In this document: positions 7,966 through 14,918 of the stretch, piece by piece | How the letters are laid out: each line of letters opens with the position of its first letter | Position numbering within the stretch: position 1 is the stretch's first letter | Virus record (IMG/VR): IMGVR_UViG_3300029319_000474 | Coordinates: 1 to 24,970 of that record | Origin: a virus | Direction: 5' to 3' (one strand) | Length of the DNA: 24,970 nt | Notes under the pieces: model-generated | What the model saw: only the letters and a program-made list of their open reading frames with translations | Database searches by the model: none | What the model was told of the DNA's origin: nothing | Program-made: the position numbers and the translations under genes

Positions 7966-8172
7966 TCTGAATTTATATTAATCATTTTAGCTACGATATC
8001 AAGTTGGTATGTGAATACACAAGCTCAACCAAAAGAAATATTTGTAATGCATGAAAACACTATAATTGAAAAATATAGATACTCACCAAAATATTCTTGC
8101 CCCACCATATGTGAAACAAACCATATACATTTCGCAACAGATTCACTATATAAAAAAAAATTAAATAAATAA
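7957..8172 (+). CDS. Possible small exported protein
   Basis: The product is 71 residues. A hydrophobic N-terminus (FILIILATISSWYV) ends in NTQAQ, like a cleavable signal peptide. It is followed by a short mature region with two cysteines (YSCPTICET) that could form a disulfide. No Shine-Dalgarno sequence precedes the ATG, and the start codon sits in the stem of a hairpin, so translation may be low or controlled. It is the only reading frame in the gap before the promoter at 8182. I am unsure that it is expressed. Confidence 0.5.
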   Translation: MGNSEFILIILATISSWYVNTQAQPKEIFVMHENTIIEKYRYSPKYSCPTICETNHIHFATDSLYKKKLNK

Positions 8173-8181
8173 AAAAAAAGC

Positions 8182-8215
8182 TTGACTTGAATATAAAAAA
8201 ATCACTATATTTATA
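8182..8215 (+). promoter_or_regulatory. Composite early and late promoter
   Basis: TTGACT (8182-8187), an 18-bp spacer and TATATT (8206-8211) form a standard promoter, with A9-GC just before it. The -10 box is also the first six bases of TATATTTATA (8206-8215), the late-type motif. The ATG follows 21 bases later. The gene could therefore be read in both phases. Confidence 0.75.
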
Positions 8216-8236
8216 TAGAATTTAAAAGGAGTTTTA

Positions 8237-10282
8237 ATGAGTTTAACAAGAGATAATAAGGGTTTCATTTTTAGGAGTGGGCCTGTCAAACAAACTAATT
8301 TCTCTTCATTTTGGGATGACAACAATGATAATTCTTTAGTTGATTCTTTTCTTGGATTAGATGAAGAAAAAACAAGAGGTAAAGATGTTGTTGCTTTGGC
8401 TGGTTATAAAAGAGCCATTGGTAACTTTGTTAGTATCGTTACTGAACAAAACATTCCTGTTACATTTAATAACAATGATGAATCATTCACTGATGGTAAG
8501 AAAGTTGTTTTAGGTGCTAACCTTAATGATAAGAACTTTGATGTGGCTGTTGGTTTGGCTCTTCATGAAGGTTCTCACATTAAGTTATCTGATTTCAATA
8601 TTTTAAAACAATTAGAACATAACATTCCACATGAGGTTTATAAATTAGCTGATAAAGTTAATGTTCCTAAAATGACAGTTATTCAAACTGTTAAAAACAT
8701 TCTTAACTACATTGAAGACAGAAGAATTGATAGTTATATTTTCAGAACATCACCTGGCTATAAGGGTTATTATCATTCAATGTATGATAAATACTTTTAT
8801 AACAAAAATGTAGATAAGGGTTTATTATCTGATGAATATAGAACTGAAGAGATTGATTCTTATATGTTTAGAATTATTAACCTTCATAATAAGAACAGAC
8901 AATTAACTGCTCTTAAAGGTTTGAAAGCTATCTCTGAAGAGATTTCATTAAATGATATTATGAGAGGACAACATGTTATTGACACTTCAATGGCTTTGAA
9001 TTTGGCTTGTGATGTTATGTCAATCATTCTTTTGAATATCAATCCTATTGTTAATAATGATGAGGGTGGTGAGGGTTCTTCTGATTCTGATGAGGGTTCT
9101 CCATCAAGTGATTATGAAAGTGGTAGTGGTAATACTCCTTCTGAAAATTCTGGTAATGATGATGGTTCTGAAAGTGTTGAATTATCAGATAGACAAAAAA
9201 GTTTATTAGAAAAAGCATTTGATAAACAAAAAGATTTCTTAAATGGAAATATTAAAAAAACTAAACTTTCTAAAAAAGATATGAATGATGTTAAAGCTAT
9301 TGAAGATAGTGGGGCTACTTATGAAAATGTTGGTAATGGTTTGTGGAAAGATTCTTGGAGTAGTCAAGTAGGTAAAGGTACTAAATGTTTAGTTGTTAAA
9401 AAATTAACTCAATCACTTATTGATTCAAACCAATTCAGTTGTGCTTCTAAATACAATCAAGAGTATTATAGTGGTAATAAATGGAGTTCAAAAAAATACA
9501 ACTTTGTTGAAGAGGGTTTGAGACTTGGTTCTATTCTTGGAAAGAAATTAAAAGTTCGTGGAGAAGAATCTCAAATCAAATATACAAGAAAAGATTCTGG
9601 TAGATTGGATAAGAGATTGATTGCTGAACTTGGTTTCGGAAACTCAAATGTCTTTAGTCAAACTTTTGTTGATAAATATAATAAGGCTTATTTACATATC
9701 TCTGTTGATGCTAGTGGTTCTATGGGTGGAGACAAATGGAATAAAGCTATGACAAGTGCTGTCGCTATGATTAAGGCTTGTGATATGGCTGGTAATATTG
9801 ATGTCGTGGTTTCTATCAGAGCTACTCATTATCAAGGTGGTGGTGGTCATGGTTCTGCTATGATTATGGTTTGTTATGATTCAAGAACTGATAAATTAAT
9901 TAAAGTAAAAAATCTTTTTCCAGCTCTTGATGTGAGTGGTACTACACCAGAGGGTTTGTGTTTTGAAGCTATTGCTAAAGATTTGATTCCAGGTAATTCA
10001 AATCAAGATAGTTATTTCATTAATTATTCTGATGGACAACCTTATTACTCTAATAGAGAAATTAATTACTCTGGTACTCAAGCTGTCAATCATACTAAAA
10101 AAATGGTTAATGATATGAAAAACAAGGGTTTGAAAGTTATGAGTTATTTTATTTCTGAAGGTAATTATAATCACGGAATAGATACTTTTAAAACCATGTA
10201 TGGTAAAGATGCTTCATTCATCAACACTACTAATATGATGGATGTGGCTAAAACAATGAATAAAAAGTTTTTAACAAAATAA
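8237..10282 (+). CDS. CobT-like protein with zincin and VWA domains
   Basis: The product is 681 residues. An N-terminal metalloprotease-like domain has HEGSH at 110-114, and about 50 residues later NYIEDRRID supplies the acidic residue expected as a third zinc ligand. Residues 275-312 are a Ser/Gly/Asp/Glu-rich linker. The C-terminal VWA domain carries a complete MIDAS: VDASGSM with D491, then GTTPEG (about 568) and YSDG (about 598). This layout is that of CobT-type and related VWA partners of MoxR ATPases. A CobS/MoxR ATPase lies at 3-728, so the pair probably forms a chelatase-like or protein-remodelling machine. The substrate is unknown. AAAGGAG precedes the ATG at 8237. The gene is rich in GTT/GCT/CTT codons compared with its neighbours, which might fit high expression. 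Confidence 0.85.
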   Translation: MSLTRDNKGFIFRSGPVKQTNFSSFWDDNNDNSLVDSFLGLDEEKTRGKDVVALAGYKRAIGNFVSIVTEQNIPVTFNNNDESFTDGKKVVLGANLNDKNFDVAVGLALHEGSHIKLSDFNILKQLEHNIPHEVYKLADKVNVPKMTVIQTVKNILNYIEDRRIDSYIFRTSPGYKGYYHSMYDKYFYNKNVDKGLLSDEYRTEEIDSYMFRIINLHNKNRQLTALKGLKAISEEISLNDIMRGQHVIDTSMALNLACDVMSIILLNINPIVNNDEGGEGSSDSDEGSPSSDYESGSGNTPSENSGNDDGSESVELSDRQKSLLEKAFDKQKDFLNGNIKKTKLSKKDMNDVKAIEDSGATYENVGNGLWKDSWSSQVGKGTKCLVVKKLTQSLIDSNQFSCASKYNQEYYSGNKWSSKKYNFVEEGLRLGSILGKKLKVRGEESQIKYTRKDSGRLDKRLIAELGFGNSNVFSQTFVDKYNKAYLHISVDASGSMGGDKWNKAMTSAVAMIKACDMAGNIDVVVSIRATHYQGGGGHGSAMIMVCYDSRTDKLIKVKNLFPALDVSGTTPEGLCFEAIAKDLIPGNSNQDSYFINYSDGQPYYSNREINYSGTQAVNHTKKMVNDMKNKGLKVMSYFISEGNYNHGIDTFKTMYGKDASFINTTNMMDVAKTMNKKFLTK

Positions 10283-10293
10283 GGAGAATAAAT

Positions 10294-10866
10294 ATGGGAT
10301 TAAGAATAGGAATAGATTGTGATGGGGTATTGAGAGATTTAATACCATGCATTACAGATTCAATTAAAGAAACACATCCACAACATGCGGATAAAATACT
10401 TGAACCTAATTCATGGAATTGGGAAGATTGGTTACCATTCTGGACAGAAGATGAAACTGAAAAATATGTTTTTGAAGATAATTATTTAGATTTCTTTGGT
10501 CCTGAATGTCCACCAATAAAAGAGGCTGTTGAGGATTGGAATAAGTTAAGAAAATGGGCAGATGAAAATAATCATGAATTAATTTTAGTATCAGCTCAAA
10601 GACCACATTGTGAAGAACCAACTACTGATTGGTTACAAAGATGGGGGTTCGTTGGTTGGGATGAAATGCATTATACTAAACACAAATGGTCTATTGATGT
10701 TGATTTTCTGATTGATGACTCACCTGAAAAAATAGAACAATTCAATGATAGAAGTGTAAATCATGGTAGAGCTATTTGTATGAAACAATCGTGGAATAAA
10801 CAATGTCAGAAATCTACAATGAGTATTGACAGATTGTCAGACATTATGACACGAGTCTTCGGATAA
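10294..10866 (+). CDS. HAD-family 5'(3')-deoxyribonucleotidase-like protein
   Basis: The product is 190 residues. HAD motif I is DCDGV, with nucleophile D8 and D10. Motif II is the Ser in ILVSAQ near residue 100. A Lys follows in YTKHKW, and motif IV is FLIDDSPE near 145. The layout and length fit the NT5C type of small nucleotidases, which remove phosphate from nucleoside monophosphates and help tune nucleotide pools during phage DNA synthesis. AAGGAG lies about eight bases before ATG 10294, and the gene sits 11 bp behind the VWA gene in the same transcript. The family call is firm; the substrate is not. Confidence 0.8.
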   Translation: MGLRIGIDCDGVLRDLIPCITDSIKETHPQHADKILEPNSWNWEDWLPFWTEDETEKYVFEDNYLDFFGPECPPIKEAVEDWNKLRKWADENNHELILVSAQRPHCEEPTTDWLQRWGFVGWDEMHYTKHKWSIDVDFLIDDSPEKIEQFNDRSVNHGRAICMKQSWNKQCQKSTMSIDRLSDIMTRVFG

Positions 10867-10934
10867 TTGTTTTGGTATGGTTATTGAACAATATATAGTG
10901 TATAGTAACTTTAAAAAAACATAGGAGAATAAAA

Positions 10935-11306
10935 ATGTTGTATACAATAAATAATAGTATGGTGAATGATTTCTTTCAAGATTTAGATTCTGTATTTAAA
11001 CCATCATCAAATTTCAGTAATGGTAAATCATACAAAACTGAAACCACTGATGATGGCATTACATTAACAATGGAAACACCTGGTTATAATAAGAATCTAA
11101 TTGATGTAACGGTTGAAAATAAAACCCTCATTATTGAGGGTAAATCCAACACAAGTGATACGGATGGATTTAAAGAGAGATTCACCATCAATGATAAATT
11201 TGATGGTGATGGTGTTGAAGCCTCAATATTAGATGGTATTCTAACTGTATCTCTACCATATAAAGCAGAAACCAAACCTCGTAAAGTTAAGGTGAAGGTT
11301 GGTTAG
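10935..11306 (+). CDS. hsp20: Small heat-shock protein, Hsp20 family
   Basis: The product is 123 residues. After a short N-terminal arm (about 35 residues) comes an alpha-crystallin domain: TLTMETPGYNKNLIDVTVEN, then an FKERFTI strand, and the conserved DGILTVSLP signature near residue 103. The C-terminus is short and basic. Hsp20 chaperones hold unfolding proteins in oligomers, and they are a core gene of T4-like marine phages, where they may assist virion assembly or protect host proteins. TAGGAGAA precedes the ATG. The 68-bp gap upstream contains an AT-rich promoter-like stretch, but none that fits the window's consensus well. Confidence 0.92.
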   Translation: MLYTINNSMVNDFFQDLDSVFKPSSNFSNGKSYKTETTDDGITLTMETPGYNKNLIDVTVENKTLIIEGKSNTSDTDGFKERFTINDKFDGDGVEASILDGILTVSLPYKAETKPRKVKVKVG

Positions 11307-11308
11307 CT

Positions 11309-11485
11309 TTGTTTGAACGAATTACATTTCAAGATAAGATGTATAAGGTTATATGTAAGATTCCCAACAATCACGTTGGGAATCGAAAATTACAATCTGA
11401 GTACAAAGCTGATTTAGTTTTACAAAATAAAACTCATCACTTTGTGTTAGAAAAAATAATAGATGCTGAGTTCGAAGAGTTGTAA
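11309..11485 (+). CDS. Small hypothetical protein, about 58 residues
   Basis: A frame opens with TTG at 11309, two bases after the Hsp20 stop, and runs to TAA at 11485. An in-frame ATG at 11339 would give 48 residues. The product (LFERITFQDKMYKVI at the start, IIDAEFEEL at the end) looks like a small compact beta/alpha protein. Neither start has a convincing ribosome-binding site; coupling to the upstream stop could explain the TTG. It fills the space up to the terminator at 11510, which supports a real gene. Function is unknown. Confidence 0.5.
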   Translation: MFERITFQDKMYKVICKIPNNHVGNRKLQSEYKADLVLQNKTHHFVLEKIIDAEFEEL

Positions 11486-11509
11486 TTAAGGTTATGTTTA
11501 TCAACAATT

Positions 11510-11544
11510 AAAGTCTCTATGAATAATTATAGAGACTTTTTTGT
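11510..11544 (+). terminator. Rho-independent terminator
   Basis: AAAGTCTCTAT (11510-11520) pairs perfectly with ATAGAGACTTT (11529-11539) around an eight-base loop, and a T-rich run follows. It closes the transcript that carries the VWA, nucleotidase and Hsp20 genes. Confidence 0.88.
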
Positions 11545-11603
11545 TTTATATCACATATATATAGATATATACTCTATTATGTTATGTTAATGTATATCAC
11601 TCT

Positions 11604-11613
11604 TATATTTATA
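11604..11613 (+). promoter_or_regulatory. Candidate late promoter (TATATTTATA)
   Basis: TATATTTATA follows the terminator at 11510-11544 and precedes ATG 11631 by 17 bases. No good -35 box lies 18 bp upstream, which fits the late type better than the early one. Confidence 0.5.
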
Positions 11614-11630
11614 TATAGGGGGTGAATGAA

Positions 11631-11987
11631 ATGAAAAACATATTTATAATATTAATATTAGTTTTTACATTAGGTATGGTTGATAGTAAGGTTGAAGAGC
11701 CAGTTGATATTTGGTATAGAACAGTGCCTGATTTAAATAATGATGGTAAAACAACAATTGGATTAGATATGAGCGCTGGATTTGCTTATTGTGATGGTGA
11801 GTTTATTTATCTCATGGTTAAGAAAAAAGATATAGATGAACTCATAGTAATGACATTTGTAAATGGTGATTATTGGATTAATGATGAATCTTATTGGAGA
11901 CCACAAGAAAACAAAGAAAATGATATGAGAGAAAGATTTTTAAAAAACCACTTGAATAAAGGTGGTAAAATAGAACGGTTAGATTAA
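11631..11987 (+). CDS. Small exported protein of unknown function
   Basis: The product is 118 residues. A signal-peptide-like N-terminus (KNIFIILILVFTLGMVDS) is followed by a soluble acidic domain containing DLNNDGKTT, which resembles a short calcium-binding loop. I chose the ATG at 11631, which has GGGGGTG seven bases upstream, over an in-frame GTG at 11622 that overlaps this site. No lipobox cysteine is visible, so cleavage by a standard signal peptidase is more likely than lipidation. Family unknown. It is the first gene after a terminator and a late-type motif, with the protease gene 16 bp downstream. Confidence 0.7.
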   Translation: MKNIFIILILVFTLGMVDSKVEEPVDIWYRTVPDLNNDGKTTIGLDMSAGFAYCDGEFIYLMVKKKDIDELIVMTFVNGDYWINDESYWRPQENKENDMRERFLKNHLNKGGKIERLD

Positions 11988-12003
11988 TACAGGAGGAAGT
12001 AAT

Positions 12004-12825
12004 ATGGCAGCATCAAAAGAAATAATTCAAAAGCATGAACAGATGTTTTACCCAACAGTTAGGGTTAGAACAAAAAAATCTGGTGGTAGTGGTACTGTTG
12101 TTTACTCTGAAGAGCATAATAATGAAATCCATACTTATGTAATAACAAATCATCATGTTATTAATGATTGTATTCACATAGTGAAGAAATGGAATCCTGT
12201 ATTGAAGAAAAAAATAGATACTGAAATATTAGATACGGTTCAAGTTGAATATTTCAAGTATAATAATTATTCACATAACATTGGTTCATTTGCAGTTGAA
12301 GCTGATATTGTAGCTTATTCTGAAGTAGAGGGTGGACAAGATTGGGCACTACTACGAGTTAGAGATAAAGAAAGTAGAGCTGATTGGGTTGCTAACTTAT
12401 TCCCATCAAATGATTTAGATAATGTACATATCTTTGATGATGTGTTTGCAGTTGGTGCTTCTCTTGGACACCCACCTATAGCATCTGAGGGTATTATTAC
12501 TTATATGGATGATGAAATTGACCATTATAAATATTGGATGTCATCAGCTCAAACCATTTATGGTAATTCAGGTGGTGCTTGTTATAGATGGAGTCCTACA
12601 AGAAAGATTTATGAATACATTGGAATACCATCAAGAATATCAGTTCAACCAACTGGATTTAGTGCTGATGCTATAACTCATATGGGATACTTTATTCCAA
12701 TTGATAGAGTTTATAAATTATTAAAAGAAAATGATTATCACTTTATTTATGATAAAGATGTATCATTTGAGGATTGTGAAGAAGCCCGTAAGGGTAAACG
12801 AGAACCAAAAAAGAATAAAAAATAA
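12004..12825 (+). CDS. Trypsin-like serine protease
   Basis: The product is 273 residues with a complete chymotrypsin-fold triad: H51 in VITNHHV, D113 in GQDWALLRV and S189 in YGNSGGAC. An early GGSGTVV segment resembles the strand before the His in HtrA or Trypsin_2 proteins. There is no signal peptide and no PDZ domain; the C-terminus is a Lys-rich tail. It is distinct from the T4 prohead protease family. A phage-encoded S1-type protease could process virion proteins or act on host proteins; the sequence does not decide. AGGAGGA before ATG 12004 is one of the strongest ribosome-binding sites here. It follows the exported protein gene by 16 bp. Confidence 0.85.
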   Translation: MAASKEIIQKHEQMFYPTVRVRTKKSGGSGTVVYSEEHNNEIHTYVITNHHVINDCIHIVKKWNPVLKKKIDTEILDTVQVEYFKYNNYSHNIGSFAVEADIVAYSEVEGGQDWALLRVRDKESRADWVANLFPSNDLDNVHIFDDVFAVGASLGHPPIASEGIITYMDDEIDHYKYWMSSAQTIYGNSGGACYRWSPTRKIYEYIGIPSRISVQPTGFSADAITHMGYFIPIDRVYKLLKENDYHFIYDKDVSFEDCEEARKGKREPKKNKK

Positions 12826-12834
12826 AGAAAAGGC

Positions 12835-12864
12835 TTGACTTATATAGAGCAATAGTTGTATTTT
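12835..12864 (+). promoter_or_regulatory. Sigma70-type promoter, weaker -10
   Basis: TTGACT (12835-12840), an 18-bp spacer and TATTTT (12859-12864) are present, with AAAAGGC before the -35 box. It lies only three bases before the ATG at 12868, so RNA would start at or after that codon. Confidence 0.65.
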
Positions 12865-12867
12865 ATT

Positions 12868-13272
12868 ATGAATGTTGAAAGTAAATATAATAGTTTTAAA
12901 GAGGATGGTGTGAGATACATGCAGTGTAAACATTGTTATGATTACAGAGCTGTGAGTGAAGACACTGTGGCGATTACTTGTAGTAAGTGTACTACGGTAA
13001 TACAATTGAATAAGTTTCCTGATACTTTACCAAAGTCTCATAAAAAGAAATCAACAGGTCGTCCTGCTGGTTGGCATTTCATGAATGAGTTTGTTGATAA
13101 GGATGGAAATGTATTTCATAAGGGTGTAGAACAACCTGATTTAAAAGGTACTCTACCACCAACAAAAGTAAAACCACCAAAGAAAAGAAAGAAGAAAAGT
13201 AAAACAGATAGACTATTAGAATTAGCTAAAAAACATAAAAGGAAACTTAAAATAAAAAGGAACTATAAATGA
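12868..13272 (+). CDS. Zinc-ribbon protein with basic tail
   Basis: The product is 134 residues if it starts at ATG 12868. CKHC near residue 19 and CSKC near residue 38 form a zinc ribbon. A central segment has TGRPAGWHFMNEFVDKDGNVFHKG. The last 40 residues are very Lys-rich (PKKRKKKSK and similar), as in nucleic-acid-binding tails. The start is uncertain: the promoter at 12835-12864 would begin RNA at about 12871, and GTG 12910 follows AAAGAGG at a good distance, which would give 120 residues. The stop overlaps the deformylase ATG by four bases (ATGA), so the two are translated together. A DNA- or RNA-binding role is inferred. Confidence 0.7.
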   Translation: MNVESKYNSFKEDGVRYMQCKHCYDYRAVSEDTVAITCSKCTTVIQLNKFPDTLPKSHKKKSTGRPAGWHFMNEFVDKDGNVFHKGVEQPDLKGTLPPTKVKPPKKRKKKSKTDRLLELAKKHKRKLKIKRNYK

Positions 13273-13847
13273 TTGTAAAAGATATAAATCAATTAAAAGA
13301 AAAGTGTGTACCTGTATCCTCATTGTCCTATGGAGAAGGTGAGGATATAGCCAAAAGATTATTAGAGGAATTATCTAATTCTAAAAATGGTATTGGATTA
13401 GCAGCTAATCAAATTGGTATTAATAAAAGAGTATGTGTTATTAATGTTAAAGAAGAACCACTTATATTGATTAATCCTGAAATCATTGAAAGGTCTAAAG
13501 AAACATTTGTATTTCCAGAGGGTTGTTTGTCTTTTCCAAATAAACATGTAAGAACAATAAGAAACACATCTATTAAAGTAAAAGCTGACAATCATGATGA
13601 AGAACTAACATTTAGTGCTGATAGTAAAGATTTTAAAGATGCGTTTGAATGTGCATGTGTTCAACATGAAATTGACCATTTAGATGGTATTACAATGTTT
13701 GATAGAGAATTTAAACAAGAACCAATAAAAGTTAATAAAATTGGTAGAAATGAAAAAGTAACTTTGACAAAAGGTTCTGAATCTAAAATAATTAAATTTA
13801 AAAAAGCTCAACCATTATTGGAGGCTGGATGGACATTACAAAGTTAA
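13269..13847 (+). CDS. def: Peptide deformylase
   Basis: The product is 192 residues with all three deformylase motifs: GIGLAANQIG (Q48), EGCLSFP (C86 as metal ligand) and QHEIDHLDG (H133, E134, H137). It removes formyl groups from new proteins. Phage versions are known from marine myoviruses and are thought to maintain turnover of host proteins such as photosystem subunits, or general protein maturation. After the last motif there is a tail of about 45 residues, longer than in minimal phage deformylases, with a distinct KVTLTKGSE...LLEAGW segment. It overlaps the upstream gene by four bases and the downstream one by 19, so it sits in a tight operon. Confidence 0.95.
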   Translation: MIVKDINQLKEKCVPVSSLSYGEGEDIAKRLLEELSNSKNGIGLAANQIGINKRVCVINVKEEPLILINPEIIERSKETFVFPEGCLSFPNKHVRTIRNTSIKVKADNHDEELTFSADSKDFKDAFECACVQHEIDHLDGITMFDREFKQEPIKVNKIGRNEKVTLTKGSESKIIKFKKAQPLLEAGWTLQS

Positions 13848-14032
13848 TTAAAGATATATTGGTTCACATGATATGGTTTGTTTCATTCTTCATAGTGGCT
13901 ACAGTATTAGGATTTTTAATTTTAGGTATGGTTATTTGGGATTGTTTAATATTTATAATAAGAAAGGTGTTTAAAAAAAACAAGGGATTGACATGGATAG
14001 AAAAGAATTGTCTGAAGATGTTCAAGATATAA
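13829..14032 (+). CDS. Small membrane protein
   Basis: The product is 67 residues with a long hydrophobic stretch from about residue 11 to 44, enough for one long or two short membrane helices. It ends in a Lys-rich tail, which by the positive-inside rule lies in the cytoplasm. TTGGAGG precedes ATG 13829 inside the deformylase gene, and the 3' end overlaps the next gene by 40 bases. It could be a holin-like or other small membrane effector; nothing specific proves this. Confidence 0.65.
   Translation: MDITKLIKDILVHMIWFVSFFIVATVLGFLILGMVIWDCLIFIIRKVFKKNKGLTWIEKNCLKMFKI
13948..13957 (+). promoter_or_regulatory. Weak late-type motif inside a gene
   Basis: AATATTTATA lies inside the membrane-protein gene, 35 bases before ATG 13993. 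It differs by one base from the (G/T)ATATTTATA consensus. It may be chance in AT-rich DNA. Confidence 0.2.
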
Positions 14033-14319
14033 ATGCAAGACTAACTCATTTAGAAGATACAACTTTAGACATTAGAGAAATAATGGTTAAATTGGTTAAA
14101 CAAGGAAACCAAATAGTAAAAGTTCTTAAATCTTTTGAAATAGAAGATATTACTGATGATTATGTTGATAAACCATCAAATACAAGTAGTGAAAAAATAA
14201 AAGAAATGAGAGAGTTGATTGATGAATATTTATCAAAGCAACATGATTTAGTTGAATTTGAAAAAGAAATGTCGAAACATAAAGATAAATTAACTCCAGG
14301 AATAGTTGGAGAATCCTGA
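13993..14319 (+). CDS. Coiled-coil protein, unknown function
   Basis: The product is 108 residues. Heptad-like spacing of Leu, Ile and Val from about residue 5 to 48 suggests a coiled coil (NARLTHLEDTTLDIREIM), and a second helical segment runs from about 68 to 96. It is charged, with no membrane segment or cysteine. AAGGGA precedes ATG 13993. The 5' end overlaps the membrane-protein gene by 40 bases, so the two products may be made together. It ends just before a hairpin terminator. Family unknown. Confidence 0.7.
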   Translation: MDRKELSEDVQDINARLTHLEDTTLDIREIMVKLVKQGNQIVKVLKSFEIEDITDDYVDKPSNTSSEKIKEMRELIDEYLSKQHDLVEFEKEMSKHKDKLTPGIVGES

Positions 14320-14320
14320 T

Positions 14321-14358
14321 AAAAACAACAATAGTGCGGAAAAAAAGTTGTTGTTTTT
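14321..14358 (+). terminator. AT-rich terminator hairpin
   Basis: AAAAACAACAA (14321-14331) pairs with TTGTTGTTTTT (14348-14358), an 11-bp stem whose 3' arm ends in five T residues. It begins one base after the stop of the coiled-coil gene. The 16-base loop is long, so efficiency is uncertain. Confidence 0.65.
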
Positions 14359-14368
14359 AAAATAAAGT

Positions 14369-14556
14369 TATATTTATACATTGAAAACAGGTTATGAAAA
14401 AATTACTACATATATAAACCCACAATGATGCATCAGCATCTCTGAAAGTCCTTTCAGGTTAATCATGTTTTAAATAGAAAAAAAAATAAACAATGGTGAA
14501 TTGTGAGCTTTATATGTGTGTAACTAATCTTAACATAAATACATGGAGGAAATAAC
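14369..14556 (+). promoter_or_regulatory. Late-type motif and long structured leader
   Basis: TATATTTATA (14369-14378) is followed by about 178 bases before ATG 14557, far longer than at other such motifs. The stretch has no plausible gene. It holds two neighbouring hairpins: GATGC-ATCA-GCATC (14427-14440) and CTGAAA-GTCC-TTTCAG (14442-14457). CATAAATA (14534-14541), close to the T4-type late element, lies just before the gene's ribosome-binding site GGAGGA. The region could be a structured 5' leader or a small RNA. Confidence 0.45.
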
Positions 14557-14787
14557 ATGAATGTAAAAAGTACGTTTGGAATGATAGGTGATATCTTAGG
14601 TGGTATCGGTGGTGTCTTAACTGGATTGATTTCAGTTGGAATACTTTCTCAAGTTGTCTTTGGTAGTGCTTGGGTAGTAGGTGACATCGTTGGTAACATA
14701 ACAAACCTTGTAAATTCGTTTTTAGGAGCGGGTGTAACAGGACTGTTAGTACTTATTATTTTACTTTCACTATGGGATAGTAAGTAA
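14557..14787 (+). CDS. Small glycine-rich hydrophobic membrane protein
   Basis: The product is 76 residues and almost entirely hydrophobic. Gly- and Val-rich helices lie near residues 8-36 and 55-72, and the C-terminus is WDSK. The Gly-rich packing (GDILGGIGGVLTG) and two-helix size resemble holins or small virion membrane proteins, but no family is recognised. The ribosome-binding site GGAGGA precedes ATG 14557 closely. It stands alone between a structured leader and a very strong terminator, as expected for a highly and separately expressed product. Confidence 0.65.
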   Translation: MNVKSTFGMIGDILGGIGGVLTGLISVGILSQVVFGSAWVVGDIVGNITNLVNSFLGAGVTGLLVLIILLSLWDSK

Positions 14788-14812
14788 AATAAATAACATG
14801 TAGTAATAAGTT

Positions 14813-14849
14813 GTGGGGTTATTTTAATTAATAACCCCACTTTTTTTTT
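14813..14849 (+). terminator. Strong rho-independent terminator
   Basis: GTGGGGTTATT (14813-14823) pairs perfectly with AATAACCCCAC (14830-14840) around a six-base loop. Nine T residues follow. It is the strongest terminator in the window. Confidence 0.96.
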
Positions 14850-14878
14850 CATTTATTGTATGAAATGATAATATATAT

Positions 14879-14888
14879 GATATTTATA
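14879..14888 (+). promoter_or_regulatory. Candidate late promoter (GATATTTATA)
   Basis: GATATTTATA lies 30 bases before the PhoH ATG and just after the terminator at 14813-14849. No -35 box is evident. Confidence 0.5.
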
Positions 14889-14918
14889 GTTGAATGGTTA
14901 ATTTGAGGAGTTATCAAT

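Noticed and set aside
10867-10897. Promoter before the Hsp20 gene (TTGTTT and TATATA)
   Set aside because: The spacer would be 19 bp and neither box is close to consensus; the gene may simply be read from 8182.
14427-14457. Hammerhead ribozyme or known riboswitch
   Set aside because: The GAAA-like and GATG elements do not fall in the order needed for a hammerhead on either strand, and no known aptamer core is recognisable.
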